Under the pieces are notes generated by a model. That model did not search any database. It was not told the origin of the DNA and was given only the letters and a program-made list of their open reading frames with translations. A DNA stretch of 64,000 nucleotides from Batrachochytrium dendrobatidis JAM81. Its lineage: Eukaryota > Chytridiomycota > Chytridiomycetes > Rhizophydiales. The stretch spans positions 248,001-312,000 of the forward strand of contig NW_006281114.1 of NCBI RefSeq assembly GCF_000203795.2, read 5' to 3'. Shown one piece after another: positions 45,549 through 56,472 of this stretch. Numbering within the stretch: position 1 is the first letter of the stretch; every line of letters begins with the position of its first letter. The translations under genes and the position numbers were made by a program.

Positions 45549-46515
45549 TCATTTGGATGATGTGCCCCAAATATCATCATATTGCTTGAACATGGATCGA
45601 AGTGAACCAGATTCAACTGCCATATCATCCAAAGTCCGTGGAGGACGATCTTCAGCATCCGGTCCACTGAATGGTTTCATGCGGTGTTCAATATTGGCCA
45701 CGGTTGAACTATCACCAGCATTGCGAGCTGTTTCCAACGCAAGTTCAAGCTCTTTTCGCTGAATCTCGGGATAAATATCATCGTTATTCATCCAATCGCC
45801 GTGGTGACGTGGAATGATATGAATATGCACATGAGCCACAGATTGCCCAGCAGCTGGACCATCCTATTATAAAAACAATGTTACAGTTTTAAATTAAAAG
45901 GGCTCATGTCAGCTATTCAGTTTGTATTGAAATAACTAGTCTATTTCATTGTCCAAATAAAGAATAGCAACCTTGCTTTAGACATGCATGGATTGATGAA
46001 TCTCAAGTCATCAAGCAGATTTAATGATGTAAAACATGATTGCCATGATATGTTGTACCTGCATGGATATAGTAAGCGAGTCGGCCTTGTGCAACTTTTC
46101 AATCACTTTGGAAATCTGGTGGACCGAAGAGAACATGTCGCTGACCTCTTCAGATGTAAGATCATTGAATCTAACAACTAATCTGCGAGAAATGACCAGG
46201 ACATCTAGTGTGATTCAGAATTGATAAGATGCGATTAGACAAGTTGGTAGACTTGATGTGTAAAAGTAGATCATCTCAAGATCGTATATAGGGCAAAAAA
46301 ACAGCCAGCATTCACAAGTACATACGGCCTCTAATGCATCACCAAGTGGTACAACCATAGCATTAGTTTCCTATAACATCTAAAAGTGCTGTTGGGAATA
46401 GGGTATGCTCTACTCACGGAACAAGGGGCTTGAGATTCACTAGACCATAAGAGAGCTTGGAAGTAAAGAATATCTCAGAGGATCGAATGGGCCAAGGACC
46501 AAACTTAATTGTCAT
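45549..46515 (-). CDS. FHIT: FHIT-type diadenosine polyphosphate hydrolase (HIT family)
   Basis: Hydrolyses Ap3A-type dinucleotides. From the ATG at 46515: MTIKFGPWPIRSSEIFFTSK then LSYGLVNLKPLVP, an exon with VLVISRRLVVRFNDLTSEEV and QISKVIEKLHKADSLTISMQ, then DGPAAGQSVAHVHIHIIPRH with the catalytic histidine triad HVHIH. The tail GDWMNNDDIYPEIQRKELE and a polar C terminus follow. The junction between LVP and the VLVIS exon (46215-46430) was not resolved; a small exon may be missing. Family assignment is secure. Confidence 0.88.
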
Positions 46516-46752
46516 TGATGCTACTCTAGCTGCAAGATAAAAAAGGAAAGGTTGAATTTCAACTTGTTTAAACCCAAACTCTAGTCAAGAATTCATCATG
46601 ATTTATACGTAATCCCACCACTATATCAAAATATTGTAAACTAGTGCAATAAGCCTCTAAAAATTGGACCTGAATGTATTATATCTAATAATCAAGCAGT
46701 TCCAGTGCAGTGCTTTAATGAGGTCAGATGTATGAAGTAAAAGGTCAAGTTG

Positions 46753-47778
46753 CTAGTTTGAAGGAGATGCCATCTTGAATGAAAAATTGATTGCGATTGC
46801 AAGGAACACTACGGTAATCATGACAAGCGATCCAACCATGTCTTCGAAACTGACTCCCTTTTCTATAAACATCCATTTACATTTCAGGTTTAGTATTCCG
46901 CATTAGTTTCAAATATAACAACTGGGCCGGTTATGGCAGTTATGATACCAATTTACTGAGCATAGATGTGCTGCATATTATAATTTACATACCTTTCTTT
47001 TGCAAACGATCGGCACGAATATTAAATTGAATTAATGAATAAAACATAAATCCAACAGATATAATAGCAAATATCATGCCAGCAATTTGGCCGAGTTTGT
47101 TGGAAAAATTGAGCAGTCCAATCGCCACAGCTCCAAGAATCAAACAGACTATAGTTTTGCATACAGATACAAGTTGAAAACAATTAGCCTCGCATACTAG
47201 TAAGCATTACAAGGGATAAGTGTATGATTGGTGTGTTGTAATATTACAGCCGTATTCGCGTAAAATGGAAATAAGGGAGTCGATGCATAATAAACAGCCA
47301 GTATCATGATAATTCACACCACATTTACTGGGAAAGTATCAATTGGACTCTTTAGCCCACTGGAGTTTTTCCTGATGATTGTCATGAAAGCAACGGTATG
47401 CATATGCAATGGTTGTTTGAAAGGAGGATTGAGAATGTATTGAAGTAGTCAATTCCTGGTAGAAAAGCGTAATGAATAGTTAACCATTGCCTACTCCAAA
47501 GCAGTTATTACAAAATAAATGCACAAATGGGTTTGATTTCATGTGAATACGATTGTAAATACATCATGACCATCAGCTTTATACATCATTGCTCATAACA
47601 AATGTTCAAATAGATCTACTGATGTAGCAATGGAACCAAGAAATAACGTACGCTGCAACCAAGACAGAAATGTGCGCTCATTGGCAAAAAAAACTTTTGG
47701 ATTAGGAGGAATGCCGTCTGCAGGCTGTTGTCTGGCTGCTCCTTGAATGTTCCATCTACTTACAAAAAAGTCTAGCAT
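46753..47778 (-). CDS. VTC1: Vtc1-like subunit of the vacuolar polyphosphate polymerase/transporter complex
   Basis: Small DUF202 membrane protein; in yeast Vtc1 is the membrane scaffold of the complex that makes polyphosphate. Exons 47652-47778, 46993-47148 and 46753-46862 give 130 residues in frame, close to yeast Vtc1 in length. PKVFFANERTFLSWLQ is spliced (GTACGT donor, TATAG acceptor) to LCLILGAVAIGLLNFSNKLG. Two more hydrophobic segments follow (GMIFAIISVGFMFYSLIQF, then VGSLVMITVVFLAIAINFSF), making three in all. There is no SPX or catalytic domain, as expected for Vtc1. The N terminus (MLDFFVSRWNIQGAARQQ) is taken from the only suitable ATG; it could extend upstream. Intron 1 (47149-47651, 503 bp) contains a whole repeat element, and a near-identical inverted copy lies upstream. 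Confidence 0.85.
47252..47559 (+). repeat. Dispersed element, left arm of inverted pair, inside VTC1 intron 1
   Basis: 308 bp that match 48007-48314 in reverse complement with only about four mismatches by eye. Left end GTATTCGCGTAAAATGGAAA preceded by TTACAGCC; right end TTTGATTTCATGTGAATACG followed by ATTGTAA, so the two ends of this one copy are themselves inverted repeats. It lies wholly within VTC1 intron 1. No coding capacity. Confidence 0.9.
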
Positions 47779-48006
47779 GCTGATGAAACTATACAAATGA
47801 TCAGTTAAAAGTAGCCAGGTTCCAACAAAGTTGTTTGTTTTTGGGTGAAACTCGACTGGGAACAAAACGTGCGATTAAAGCCAATTTCATTGGTTGGCTA
47901 AAACGTAATCATCGCTGTGCATGAGCACTTTTAGGGTCATCAAGTCCGACATTTTATATTCAGGGACCATATCTGTCACGCAGTTATCTTGGAATCCAGC
48001 ATTCGT

Positions 48007-48314
48007 TTTACAATCCTATTCACATGAAATCAAACCCATTTGTGCATTTATTTTGTAATCACTGCTTTGGAGTAGGCAATGGTTAACTATTCATTACGCT
48101 TTTCTACCAGGAATTGACTGCCTCAATACATTCTCAATCCTCCTTTCAAACAACCATTGCATATGCATACCGTTGCTTTCATGACAATCATCAGGAAAAA
48201 CTCCAGTGGGCTAAAGAGTCCAATTGATACTTTCCCAGTAAATGTGGTGTGAATTATCATGATACTGGCTGTTTATTATGCATCGACTCCCTTATTTCCA
48301 TTTTACGCGAATAC
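48007..48314 (-). repeat. Dispersed element, right arm of inverted pair, upstream of VTC1
   Basis: 308 bp, reverse complement of 47252-47559 at about 99% identity by eye; a few differences fall near TATTGA(A/G)G(T/C)AGTC and CAGT(T/G)ATTAC. It sits between the VTC1 5' end and the 3' end of the PPR-like gene. The 447 bp between the arms hold VTC1 exon 1 and its presumed promoter. Confidence 0.9.
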
Positions 48315-48400
48315 AGTTAAGATGAGTAGATGATCATGACTTGTAAATTATACAGACCAATGTCATGAGTCTCGCAACTAGCTCTTTTTAGCTACGAGAC

Positions 48401-50905
48401 TTACTCGAATCTATTCTTTTTGGTGAATTGTGCAGCGTTAGTACTATTATTGATAGAATTCCGATTGAGTGTACTTTTACTGAAGCTATGCGATCGTGAC
48501 AAAGATACATTGTTTGCAGTGCTACTATCAACATCTTCTCTCCGTTGAACCTTGTATCCCATTTCACTGCGTCTAAAACTGCCTTTGACGTGTTCCGCTG
48601 GCATATCCAGCTTCAAGTCATCCAGGGGAAGATGCCTCTTGTACAGTTCTGGAGAAATAAGTTTACGAATGTTTGTGTCTGGTTTGACTTTAAGCGTCTT
48701 GGTGAGCCCTAATCCCATATCAATGTGTCGCATGATGAGTTGTGCCTTTACATTTTGTGCTGAAGTACCAAGTTTTCCATTCGTATACTCTTCCAATGCA
48801 ATTTTGGAAAACAGTAATCCTCTGCGTAGAAAAACAACATCGTCTGAATCGGAGTTAGATGTAGAAGCCTTTTGATTAAGCTGAAAACCGTCATCGCCCG
48901 TATATTCATTGTCAGAATCTGACGTGGCTGTTTTGTCAGTCTTTTTTAATCTGGCCTCCACTTTTCGTTCTAATCGAGAAATCGTATTATCGACCAATAT
49001 CTCTCGATTTTTAATCACAATCTGACCAGCCTCTGACCATGATTTGCAAGTAATAGTCGTACCAAGATGGTTGAGCAGTTCACGAAAACCAAACAGTGGC
49101 TGTTGTAAGTGAGATGATGCCTCACTAGAACTGGGTTGGGATCGAGCATCCATGTTTGTATCTTCTATTGATGATTTAGCAGTTCTGATTTTAATTCCTT
49201 CTTCATAAAGTGTTCGAGACCGATCAAGCCATTTTTCTTTGTCCTCCTCGCGAGACATGACAGCCAAAGAGGTTGCTCGTAATCCAATCTGATATTTATA
49301 CTTGGATGGTTTTTCGGTTGCCATACTCCAGACCTGATCAAACTGTTTAGCAGTCAAGAGCATTGTGGTAATAGCATGCATGGCCACATCATCTGCATCC
49401 ATATGCAACTCTTCAGTAAAGATCTTGTACCAGTGCTGACCAAGTGCTGGATATCGCAAACGTGATGCAAGGTGCATCAAGAGAGTGAATGTTTGCTGAG
49501 TAAGCTCAATGTGGCTGCTTGGTACTCGTCCTTGAGATTTACCACTAGGTTTAGAAAACCGGGACTCTACAATGTTATGTCGACGGTTGTAAGGCTCTAG
49601 ATGAGATTTAGGAAATCCAAAATGAAGATTCACGACATCCAATGCACTTTCAGCATGCGAAGCGTCATCTGATCGAATACATAAAAGAAGATACTTTGCT
49701 ATCAATGGGCCATCAAATTTGACAGGGACAATATCAGGATGATCATCAGGAGTGAGTTTTGCCGTTTCTGCAGCGTGCTGAACAGCTTTATTCCAAATAG
49801 CAATGCCATTCGCGTATCCTACAGATTTACCAATCTCTGCACATATGCCAATCATAACAGTATATGTCTTTACATCTGGCACAACAATGATTTTTGGGGA
49901 TGGAAGTTCTTCAAAGGGATTGCTAAGCATGCCAGATGCTACAGCTGCTTGGCTACGCTTAAGGGCTTTAGCCGATACAGCAGCAGCAGCAGCAAATCCA
50001 ACAAGTCGATTTGTAAGTGTAGCCTTGTTAGAGTAGCGAATATGCGAGTATATCATTTCTGCCATTTCCCATCCACCAACAGAGCCACATGCAGCACAAA
50101 CGCTCAGCATGGCATTGGTTTGGATGAGATTTGGAACGAGCTGCCTCCAAACATCCAGCGCAGTGTCAAACAATTTCTTTTTGGAATGAATGTTGAATTT
50201 AGGCAACATCTTGGCCATGCAATAGATTGCATTCAAAATACTGGTATATGATTGTGGAGCCAATGTTCGGTTTTTTGCGTTCAACTAAAGATCAAGTCCA
50301 GTTGCCGATTGTTATTTTCAGAAAGACAAAAACGTGCATTAGCTAGTATTTTTATCATAAAATACAAATAAAAGCTCAAGCATGAGAATACAAAAAATAA
50401 TGTTGGGTTTGAAAATATAATATATAAATGCATCACGAATCTATCCACTTACATCTTTAAAGATTCGAATAACCATGGCATAGTGACGTTTTTTGATCAA
50501 GGCATTGAAAAAAGCTGCATGAACATCATCGTTTCCTGCACCAGTATGTCGACGTAAAAGCATATATGCCTCATCAACCTTGTCTTTGTTTACAAGCTGA
50601 GCAAGTTTTTCTGTCAAAAGAAATGGGTCAGAAAACCAGAGTACTCGTTCATTTGAATTCGATCCATGATTAGCAGAAGTCTTGGCAGTCTCGAGGTTTT
50701 TTACAGAGCTTTTGGGCTCTTGAGATACAAGCAAGCTAGATGTTTGAGTTGATTGTTGATCATGTTTAGATTGACGAGTATTTTCGCTAGGTAGTTGGCG
50801 TAGAGGTTTGTAATGACCCTTTATGTCTGCCTTTCCTAATAGAGACTGCAGTCTGTCATAGTTTGTGTATGCCCGTTTACATGCAACAAAGGTAGACCTA
50901 AACAT
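48401..50905 (-). CDS. Pentatricopeptide-repeat-like protein, probably mitochondrial
   Basis: Two exons: about 50455-50905 and 48401-50287, joined at IRIFKD/LNAKNRTLAPQSYTS. The chosen start gives MFRSTFVACKRAYTNYDRLQ, a basic, acid-free N terminus consistent with mitochondrial import. Degenerate PPR-like helical pairs are visible: LVNKDKVDEAYMLLRRHTGA, VHAAFFNALIKKRHYAMVIR, NAMLSVCAACGSVGGWEMAE, VKTYTVMIGICAEIGKSVGY and TFTLLMHLASRLRYPALGQH. A predicted helical, charged C-terminal third follows (IVDNTISRLERKVEARLKK) and ends in a Ser/Asn-rich tail. Likely a mitochondrial RNA-metabolism factor; the particular RNA or complex is unknown. About 780 residues. Confidence 0.65.
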
Positions 50906-51285
50906 GCTGATACAACAATCCAAGTAATGTCTGGCTAATGCAAACGATCAAAAAACTTTAACCCAATAAATTTAAAGTTGGAGTAAACATCGAATTAAAA
51001 AAGATTTGCAGTGGTTGAGTAGCCGAATGAGTATTTTTGAAGATTGAGCAATTCTCGACTAGTTCAACCAACGGAACCCACTCGTCTTGTATCATGACAG
51101 ACTGTTTACCTATTCATCAATAGTTGTCAGGATGACATGAAAGCATCAATGCTATGGCTGAATGAATTCTTTGGCACTCATGATTGTTTCAATAGAAATA
51201 AAACAGTATGCAATCAGTGTAGCAATACTATTATCTGGTTTCATGGCAAGACAAGTTGATATCCATTTGAAAATGTCTTCATATA

Positions 51286-51765
51286 TAATGGACCGCTAAA
51301 TAAGGATGTCAGTGTATAATAAACTGCCAGTCTCATATCATGATTTCCAGTTTACTGGTCAACATTTGCCATAAACTCTTTAGTTGGCTGGTATTCCAGT
51401 AATTTTAATGGAAACAACAGTTGCATTCCTGAAATATGCAGTTATCGTTTCTTGAACTAGAGCGCGAATGTATCCGAGACTAGGTTACAACAAATGAGTT
51501 GTATTGACAGCATCAGAACAGTCGGATCCAAATATAGTCCCAAACTTGGCGATTGTATATGCATGGCTATGCAAAAAAAACAATCTCTGTTCAAAGCTGC
51601 AGTTTGATTGTGTCATATGATGGACGCTGTATTTATTGAAGAACAGACAATGTCTATTCAAGCCAATTTCTAATAGGAAAGCGCAAGATTTAGCCATTGT
51701 TTATTGCAAAGCAATGGCTGCAAGATAATACAAGTACTCCATCCTGCATGAATACAGCTGTAAAT
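51286..51765. repeat. Dispersed element with decayed left end (about 480 bp)
   Basis: Right terminus ATCCTGCATGAATACAGCTG followed by TAAATC matches the family; the left side (CCGCTAAATAAGGATGTCAG) matches the elements at 9381 and 38388 just inside their ends but the outermost terminus is gone. Shared blocks: CTTGAACTAGAGCGCGAATG, AACAATCTCTGTTCAAAGC, CCATTGTTTATTGCAAAGCA. It sits in the gap between the PPR-like gene and the cyclin; the 350 bp to its left hold nothing recognisable. Confidence 0.6.
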
Positions 51766-52372
51766 CAATCTAAATAGTAGAAAAAATAGAATGTGACTTT
51801 ACTGATGTTGCTACAGGGATTGAAGTAGGCCCAGTTTTGAAATTAACCCAGTTGACAATGGGCTTGCGGTTCGGCAAGGATCACGGAACGTGACTCAGTG
51901 CGCGTCATGTTCGGAATAATAACTATGACTAATATACAACTTGACAAGCAGCGAGTTGCAGAGGATGTTTTGGTGTAGTACAGATTAGTTCTGCTATTTG
52001 TAATTATGACTTGTCTGAGTGGTTACAGTTATACCTCCGCCAACTCACAAGCATATCCGTATACAGGCGACCAAGCCGATAAGCTAGAACCGCCCCCTTG
52101 ATATATTCTTGATACACTAACAGAATGACGCGACACTGACACAGTCTGTGCTGAATGACATTGAGTTGTCTAACTCACTTGCATGACATCAGGCTTTTAG
52201 TGACATTGCTTTACAGATAAATTTTGGCAGCTTGGATTGCTACATAGATTTTGTTATTCTTTAACCCTTTGTTTGAATTCAAAATCCAAGCTATCAAATA
52301 GACTTTGATATAGCTGAGTGCATATTAGGTGAATTGATTTTCTCCCAACTTTCAAATACCATTGTCTGCCTC
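51766..52372. other. Upstream region of the cyclin gene, no gene recognised
   Basis: About 600 bp with no supported coding frame. A stretch near 52010-52090 (TGTCTGAGTGGTTACAG) recalls a tRNA A box but has no matching B box or cloverleaf. It probably holds the promoter and 5' UTR of the Pcl-type cyclin. Confidence 0.4.
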
Positions 52373-53874
52373 ATGACTACCACATCGGTTCTTACTCGCT
52401 CCATTTCAAATCCTACTTCACCATCGGGTGTAGCTTACTCACCACTATCCATCAATTCAATGGTGCATCCGCATAATATCCATAGCCCATCGTTTGATCA
52501 CCCCGATTATGATCCTATAAGGAATTGCTGGAAAGTATACAGGCGAGCCTATTTAAACAGGAAAAGAGATGGTAGCACATCTGCATGTCAAGAGGTCGAA
52601 ATTTCCAGCCACAACCAACATCCGTACCTTTATTCTCCTTATCTTAGCAGCACTAGAGCCATTTCAGTAGTTGGACTTAAAGAGAACAGCAAACAGCATT
52701 GTCTAAATGCACCACCAATAGCAGTAGCTTCACCAAGCGTGACTAGAACTCACCATGCAAAGGAATATTGTCAACGCACACAATCATACACGGCAGAACC
52801 ATCTTCAAATACAAGAAATGGCTCTACGTTAAATGATGTAATACCAAGTGTTTCTAGCCTATCCAAATCACAGGAGCACTGTGTTCCTGTTGTGCCAAAA
52901 CCAAAACCTGCTGTTCAGATCATATGTACTCCACCTGTGACCCACTCTAATACCACTACAGGCAGATTATCATTGACTGCAGCACACGATCAGCTTGCAC
53001 TGCTTGAATACTTTATTGGTGAGTTACTTTGCTATACACTCGAGTTTGAGACTTTTAAAAGAATGTCAAACAGCGCATCCCTTTACTGACTCTACTTTTT
53101 GCTAACATGATTGCTTTCTGATCTGCTTCTTGCTCACTTGATTTGACTTGGGTCGATATCGAAACTCCAAATTCGTGTCATTGTGATGCACTGTTGTGTC
53201 ATATTGACTGGGCTGCTTGTCTATTCCACCCTGGATGCTGACGCCTACTCGATACTGTATAAACTATTACTAAATTGATAGATCTCGCAGTGCAGATGAT
53301 TTGCACTTTGAATACAGTTGATATGGCAGTTCAACCCACTGCTCCAACTCGGTTGTTTGTGATTGAAGTTCTACGACGATGTCCTGCAAGCTTTTCAACC
53401 ACTGCAATTGCTTTGCTGTATCTGCATCGTCTGATTCATGAACTGCAACTGCCATGTGTACTATCCAACCACTGCAATGAAAGCCGTAACTCCAAGGGAT
53501 CAAACGTGGCTGTTCTTGACAACTCTAACACAAAATACACTAATGTATCTGAGACATCCATAACAGTACTTTCAGCAGAAGTTGAGCCAGCAAATAGCAA
53601 ACACGCAAATATTCCGCGGAAATCAAGATGCGGCCGAAGGGCATTTGTAGCTGCACTCCTTACAGCACATAAATACCTCGAAGATTTTTCGCTTGGAACA
53701 AAGGAATGGGCAAGCAGATTGTCCCTGAAAGCAAAAGACCTTCATGCCTCAGAAACCACGCTATTGAATCATATTCACCACAACTTGGTCATACAAGTAG
53801 GAGAGTACGACGTTTGGGTAAAAACCATTGTAGCTAGTAGCAAATCTAGTTCAAATTCATCAGCATCATGCTGA
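52373..53874 (+). CDS. Pcl/Pho80-type cyclin
   Basis: Cyclin of the family that activates Pho85-like CDKs. The first exon begins MTTTSVLTRSISNPTSPSGV and is Ser/Thr/Pro-rich and disordered, with YDPIRNCWKVYRRAYLNRKR. An intron from 53021 to about 53280 joins YFI to DLAVQMICTLNTVDM. The cyclin box follows: PTRLFVIEVLRRCPASFSTT, AIALLYLHRLIHELQLP, a polar insertion of about 60 residues, then RRAFVAALLTAHKYLEDFSL, GTKEWASRLSLKAKDLHASE and TLLNHIHHNLVIQVGEYDVW. The conserved Arg-Ala-Phe-hydrophobic and Lys-x-x-x-Asp pattern fits Pcl1/2/9-like cyclins. The start is the first ATG; the frame upstream has only a TTG. Confidence 0.82.
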
Positions 53875-54119
53875 GTTCATCTCGTATGTTCATACACGTA
53901 TTAGATGACCTTGCAGTACTTTTACTGCTTTAATTGCCATTTATATTGATTCATTTTCATTTTTTGTCTGGTTTATATCTACTGATGGGCTACTTTTATC
54001 AATTATAACCTGTCGATTATTTTTTACAAATAAAAATATTCAACATAGCCCATAGCACATGCATAATCATGAATCCATTGTTGAGTTGTTTATTGGTGGT
54101 TGTACAACTGCATTGGTGT

Positions 54120-55873
54120 TCAACGACCAGTATAGACTGGTGTTCGTTTCTCTCTGAATGCTGCAAGACCTATGTAATCAACACGATCCACCGCATCCAA
54201 ATCAGTCATCATATGTAACATCCAATCACATCAAATATATCCATCCAATCACATCAAATTGTCAATCGACATTACCTTCCAATCGGTCCTGCGTCGGAAT
54301 CACTTGGGCGTAGCAAGTTTGTTCAAATGCCAGACCTGATGCAAGATCCAGTTGTGATCCATGATGAACTGCCAACTTGGCCATACGCATTGCAACTGGT
54401 CCATTAGGAATCATTGTACGCGCAACCTCGAGTGCTTTAGAGTATGCTGATTCATTCACTGTATAGTTGACAATACCTGGACCATCCATGCATCTATTCA
54501 TTAGTATCTATCAATATGCATCAATATCTATCAATATGCACCATTGTGCATTTGTTGAACCCATATACCATGCCAAAATGTTTTCAATCACAAACACTAC
54601 AATAACAATCCAACCATTTGTAATCCATCTACATCACTTACCATAATCAAACGCTTCACTCGATGTCAAGACTCGACTCGTAAAAATAAGCTCTTTGGCA
54701 CGAGAAACTCCAATCAAACGACAAAGTCGCTGAGTACCACCAGCACTATGACATGCAGTCAATATTCCAACATTCAGCTCCAATTACAACTCAAACATTG
54801 ATACTGCTTTGATAATCATAACTTGGACAGTTTGATTTGACAAGTGTATTAATCTATCGTTGAAAATAACGTTACCAATATGCTACTTACCCAGGAATAA
54901 TTGCCAGTTTCGTTTCTGGAAGCCCAACCTTGGCTTTTTGTCCACCGACACGCAGATCGGTGCATAGAGCCAGTTCAAGACCACCTCCTAATGCAAATCC
55001 ATCAACCACTGCAATCGTTGGCATTGGTAACGACTAATGTATTGATGCATGACCAACACCACACAATACACCTGTTAGATTGGCCATTACATTCTTCATA
55101 TTTGTAATAAACTCAACATCACCAACCTCTAGTTCAGAAAAGGCTGCACGAAGTGAGTTTACAAATGCTGCCACTTCAGACGGTTGCATCTGAGCTCGCT
55201 CCTACAATAGATTGCACATTGTCATGCAGTGAATACGCTGACAATCAAATGGTTTGGTTGTAACATGACATGCTGATGATGCAGTGATACGAGTTGGATG
55301 GATTGACAGTTCATCTTATTGATTATGCGTTGCATAACACTTTGACTCTACCTTTAGATCGGCTCCTGCACAAAACACTCCATCCACTGCACTCTTGACA
55401 ATCACCACACGAGCCTGACTAGATTGATAATCCAGCACATTGCAAATCATCAATTAGTCGAATAGTGTCAGAATCAATACAGCCGTTTAGTCCATGTTCA
55501 GTCACATACTCGTTAAAACGTAGATCATTGATGGATTGACGAAACTGTGACAAGAGAGTGCGACCTAAAGCATTCTTGGCTGCAGGACGATCCAATGTCA
55601 GGACAAAGATGCCTAGTAAACATGTATGCGTAGATGCATACGTAGATGCATGCGTAGTTGCAACCATTGCATTATAACAGATTAGAGTCATGGCATGACA
55701 CTATACATCAACATATTGACTTTTTGGTTGCATTTACCTTTGTCGTTGCCGTGCAAAGCTTCTACATTGCATTCTCGGGCAGTTGACAACAAGCGAGAAA
55801 AGCCAAGCGATTGTCCTGTTGGTAGAAACGAGTGTTTGCATGATCGCAGTCTGATGGCAGTCAAAAGTTTCAT
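54120..55873 (-). CDS. AUH: Methylglutaconyl-CoA hydratase-like enoyl-CoA hydratase (mitochondrial)
   Basis: Leucine-catabolism-type crotonase. First exon [20 protein letters not shown] with SRLLSTARE is a mitochondrial presequence. Then [41 protein letters not shown] (oxyanion-hole Gly), [18 protein letters not shown], and [20 protein letters not shown] with [11 protein letters not shown]; both catalytic Glu positions are present. [40 protein letters not shown] and a C-terminal [10 protein letters not shown] follow. About six introns, several with local microrepeats. MIRNV at 55909 is an alternative upstream start. The crotonase fold and catalysis are certain; choice of AUH over other mitochondrial hydratases rests on overall similarity. 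Confidence 0.83.
55624..55658. repeat. Palindromic microrepeat in AUH intron 1
   Basis: GTATGCGTAGATGCATACGT then AGATGCATGCGTAG: alternating purine-pyrimidine direct and inverted repeats of a GCGTAGATGCAT unit. Lies in an intron; probably a local slippage expansion. Confidence 0.5.
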
Positions 55874-55991
55874 GCTGTTTGCAGTGTATTCATGTACGTT
55901 GCGAATCATATTATCAGATTGGAATGAATATCAACTGTCAAAATCACTTGAATTCAACTGTTTTTTGGGTGTAAAAATCACTCGTTCATCA

Positions 55992-56303
55992 CATTGTATT
56001 CACGCAAAATAAAACACTAAAACTGGAAATTACTAATACAAATGGCAGATGAAACTACCGATTATAATATATGCACTGTGCAGTCTGATCAATGATTAAT
56101 TGGAATGACCGGATCACATCTGTTGGATGGAACAATCGTACAAATAAACAGAAATAAAATAGATGATTCATGTATGAGCAAAAAGATATAGTTTAATCAG
56201 TAGAACGATGTGCAGCAGTTTGTTCTCGAATGCAACGAGTATTCAATCATGATTTATTCCAAGCAGTGCCATTGCAAGATAAATACAAATCAGATACAGC
56301 GTC
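55992..56303. repeat. Diverged dispersed element upstream of INTS11
   Basis: Left end CATTGTATTCACGCAAAATA then AAAC resembles the family terminus; inside, ATGATTTATTCCAAGCAGTG and TTGCAAGATAAATACAAATC match the right side of other copies. The right terminus (CAGATACAGCGTCAG) is weak. It lies in the divergent gap between AUH and INTS11, ending 170 bp before INTS11. Confidence 0.5.
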
Positions 56304-56472
56304 AGATATCGCTTTTTCCAAAATTGCAGTAAACACCAAATCCAGCGACGGACAGTTATTTAGATAACTTGCCAGTGCAGCTTCAGCTACTAGCATTCAG
56401 GGTTGTCAATTCATACACTTTTTGATATCGTCTATACCTTTATTCAACTTTGATCAATCAAACACTAGCATT

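Noticed and set aside
47190..47619. Alternative VTC1 intron boundaries (GTAGAT donor, later acceptor)
   Set aside because: They keep frame only by adding about 20 extra residues; the GTACGT/TATAG pair gives the exact Vtc1 spacing and a 130-residue product.
49739..50251. 170-codon plus-strand frame
   Set aside because: Antisense shadow of the PPR-like gene; Ser/Cys-rich composition with no homology.
52005..52090. Possible tRNA gene (TGTCTGAGTGGTTACAG)
   Set aside because: It recalls an A box, but I could find no GGTTCGAATCC-type B box at the right distance and no cloverleaf folds by eye.
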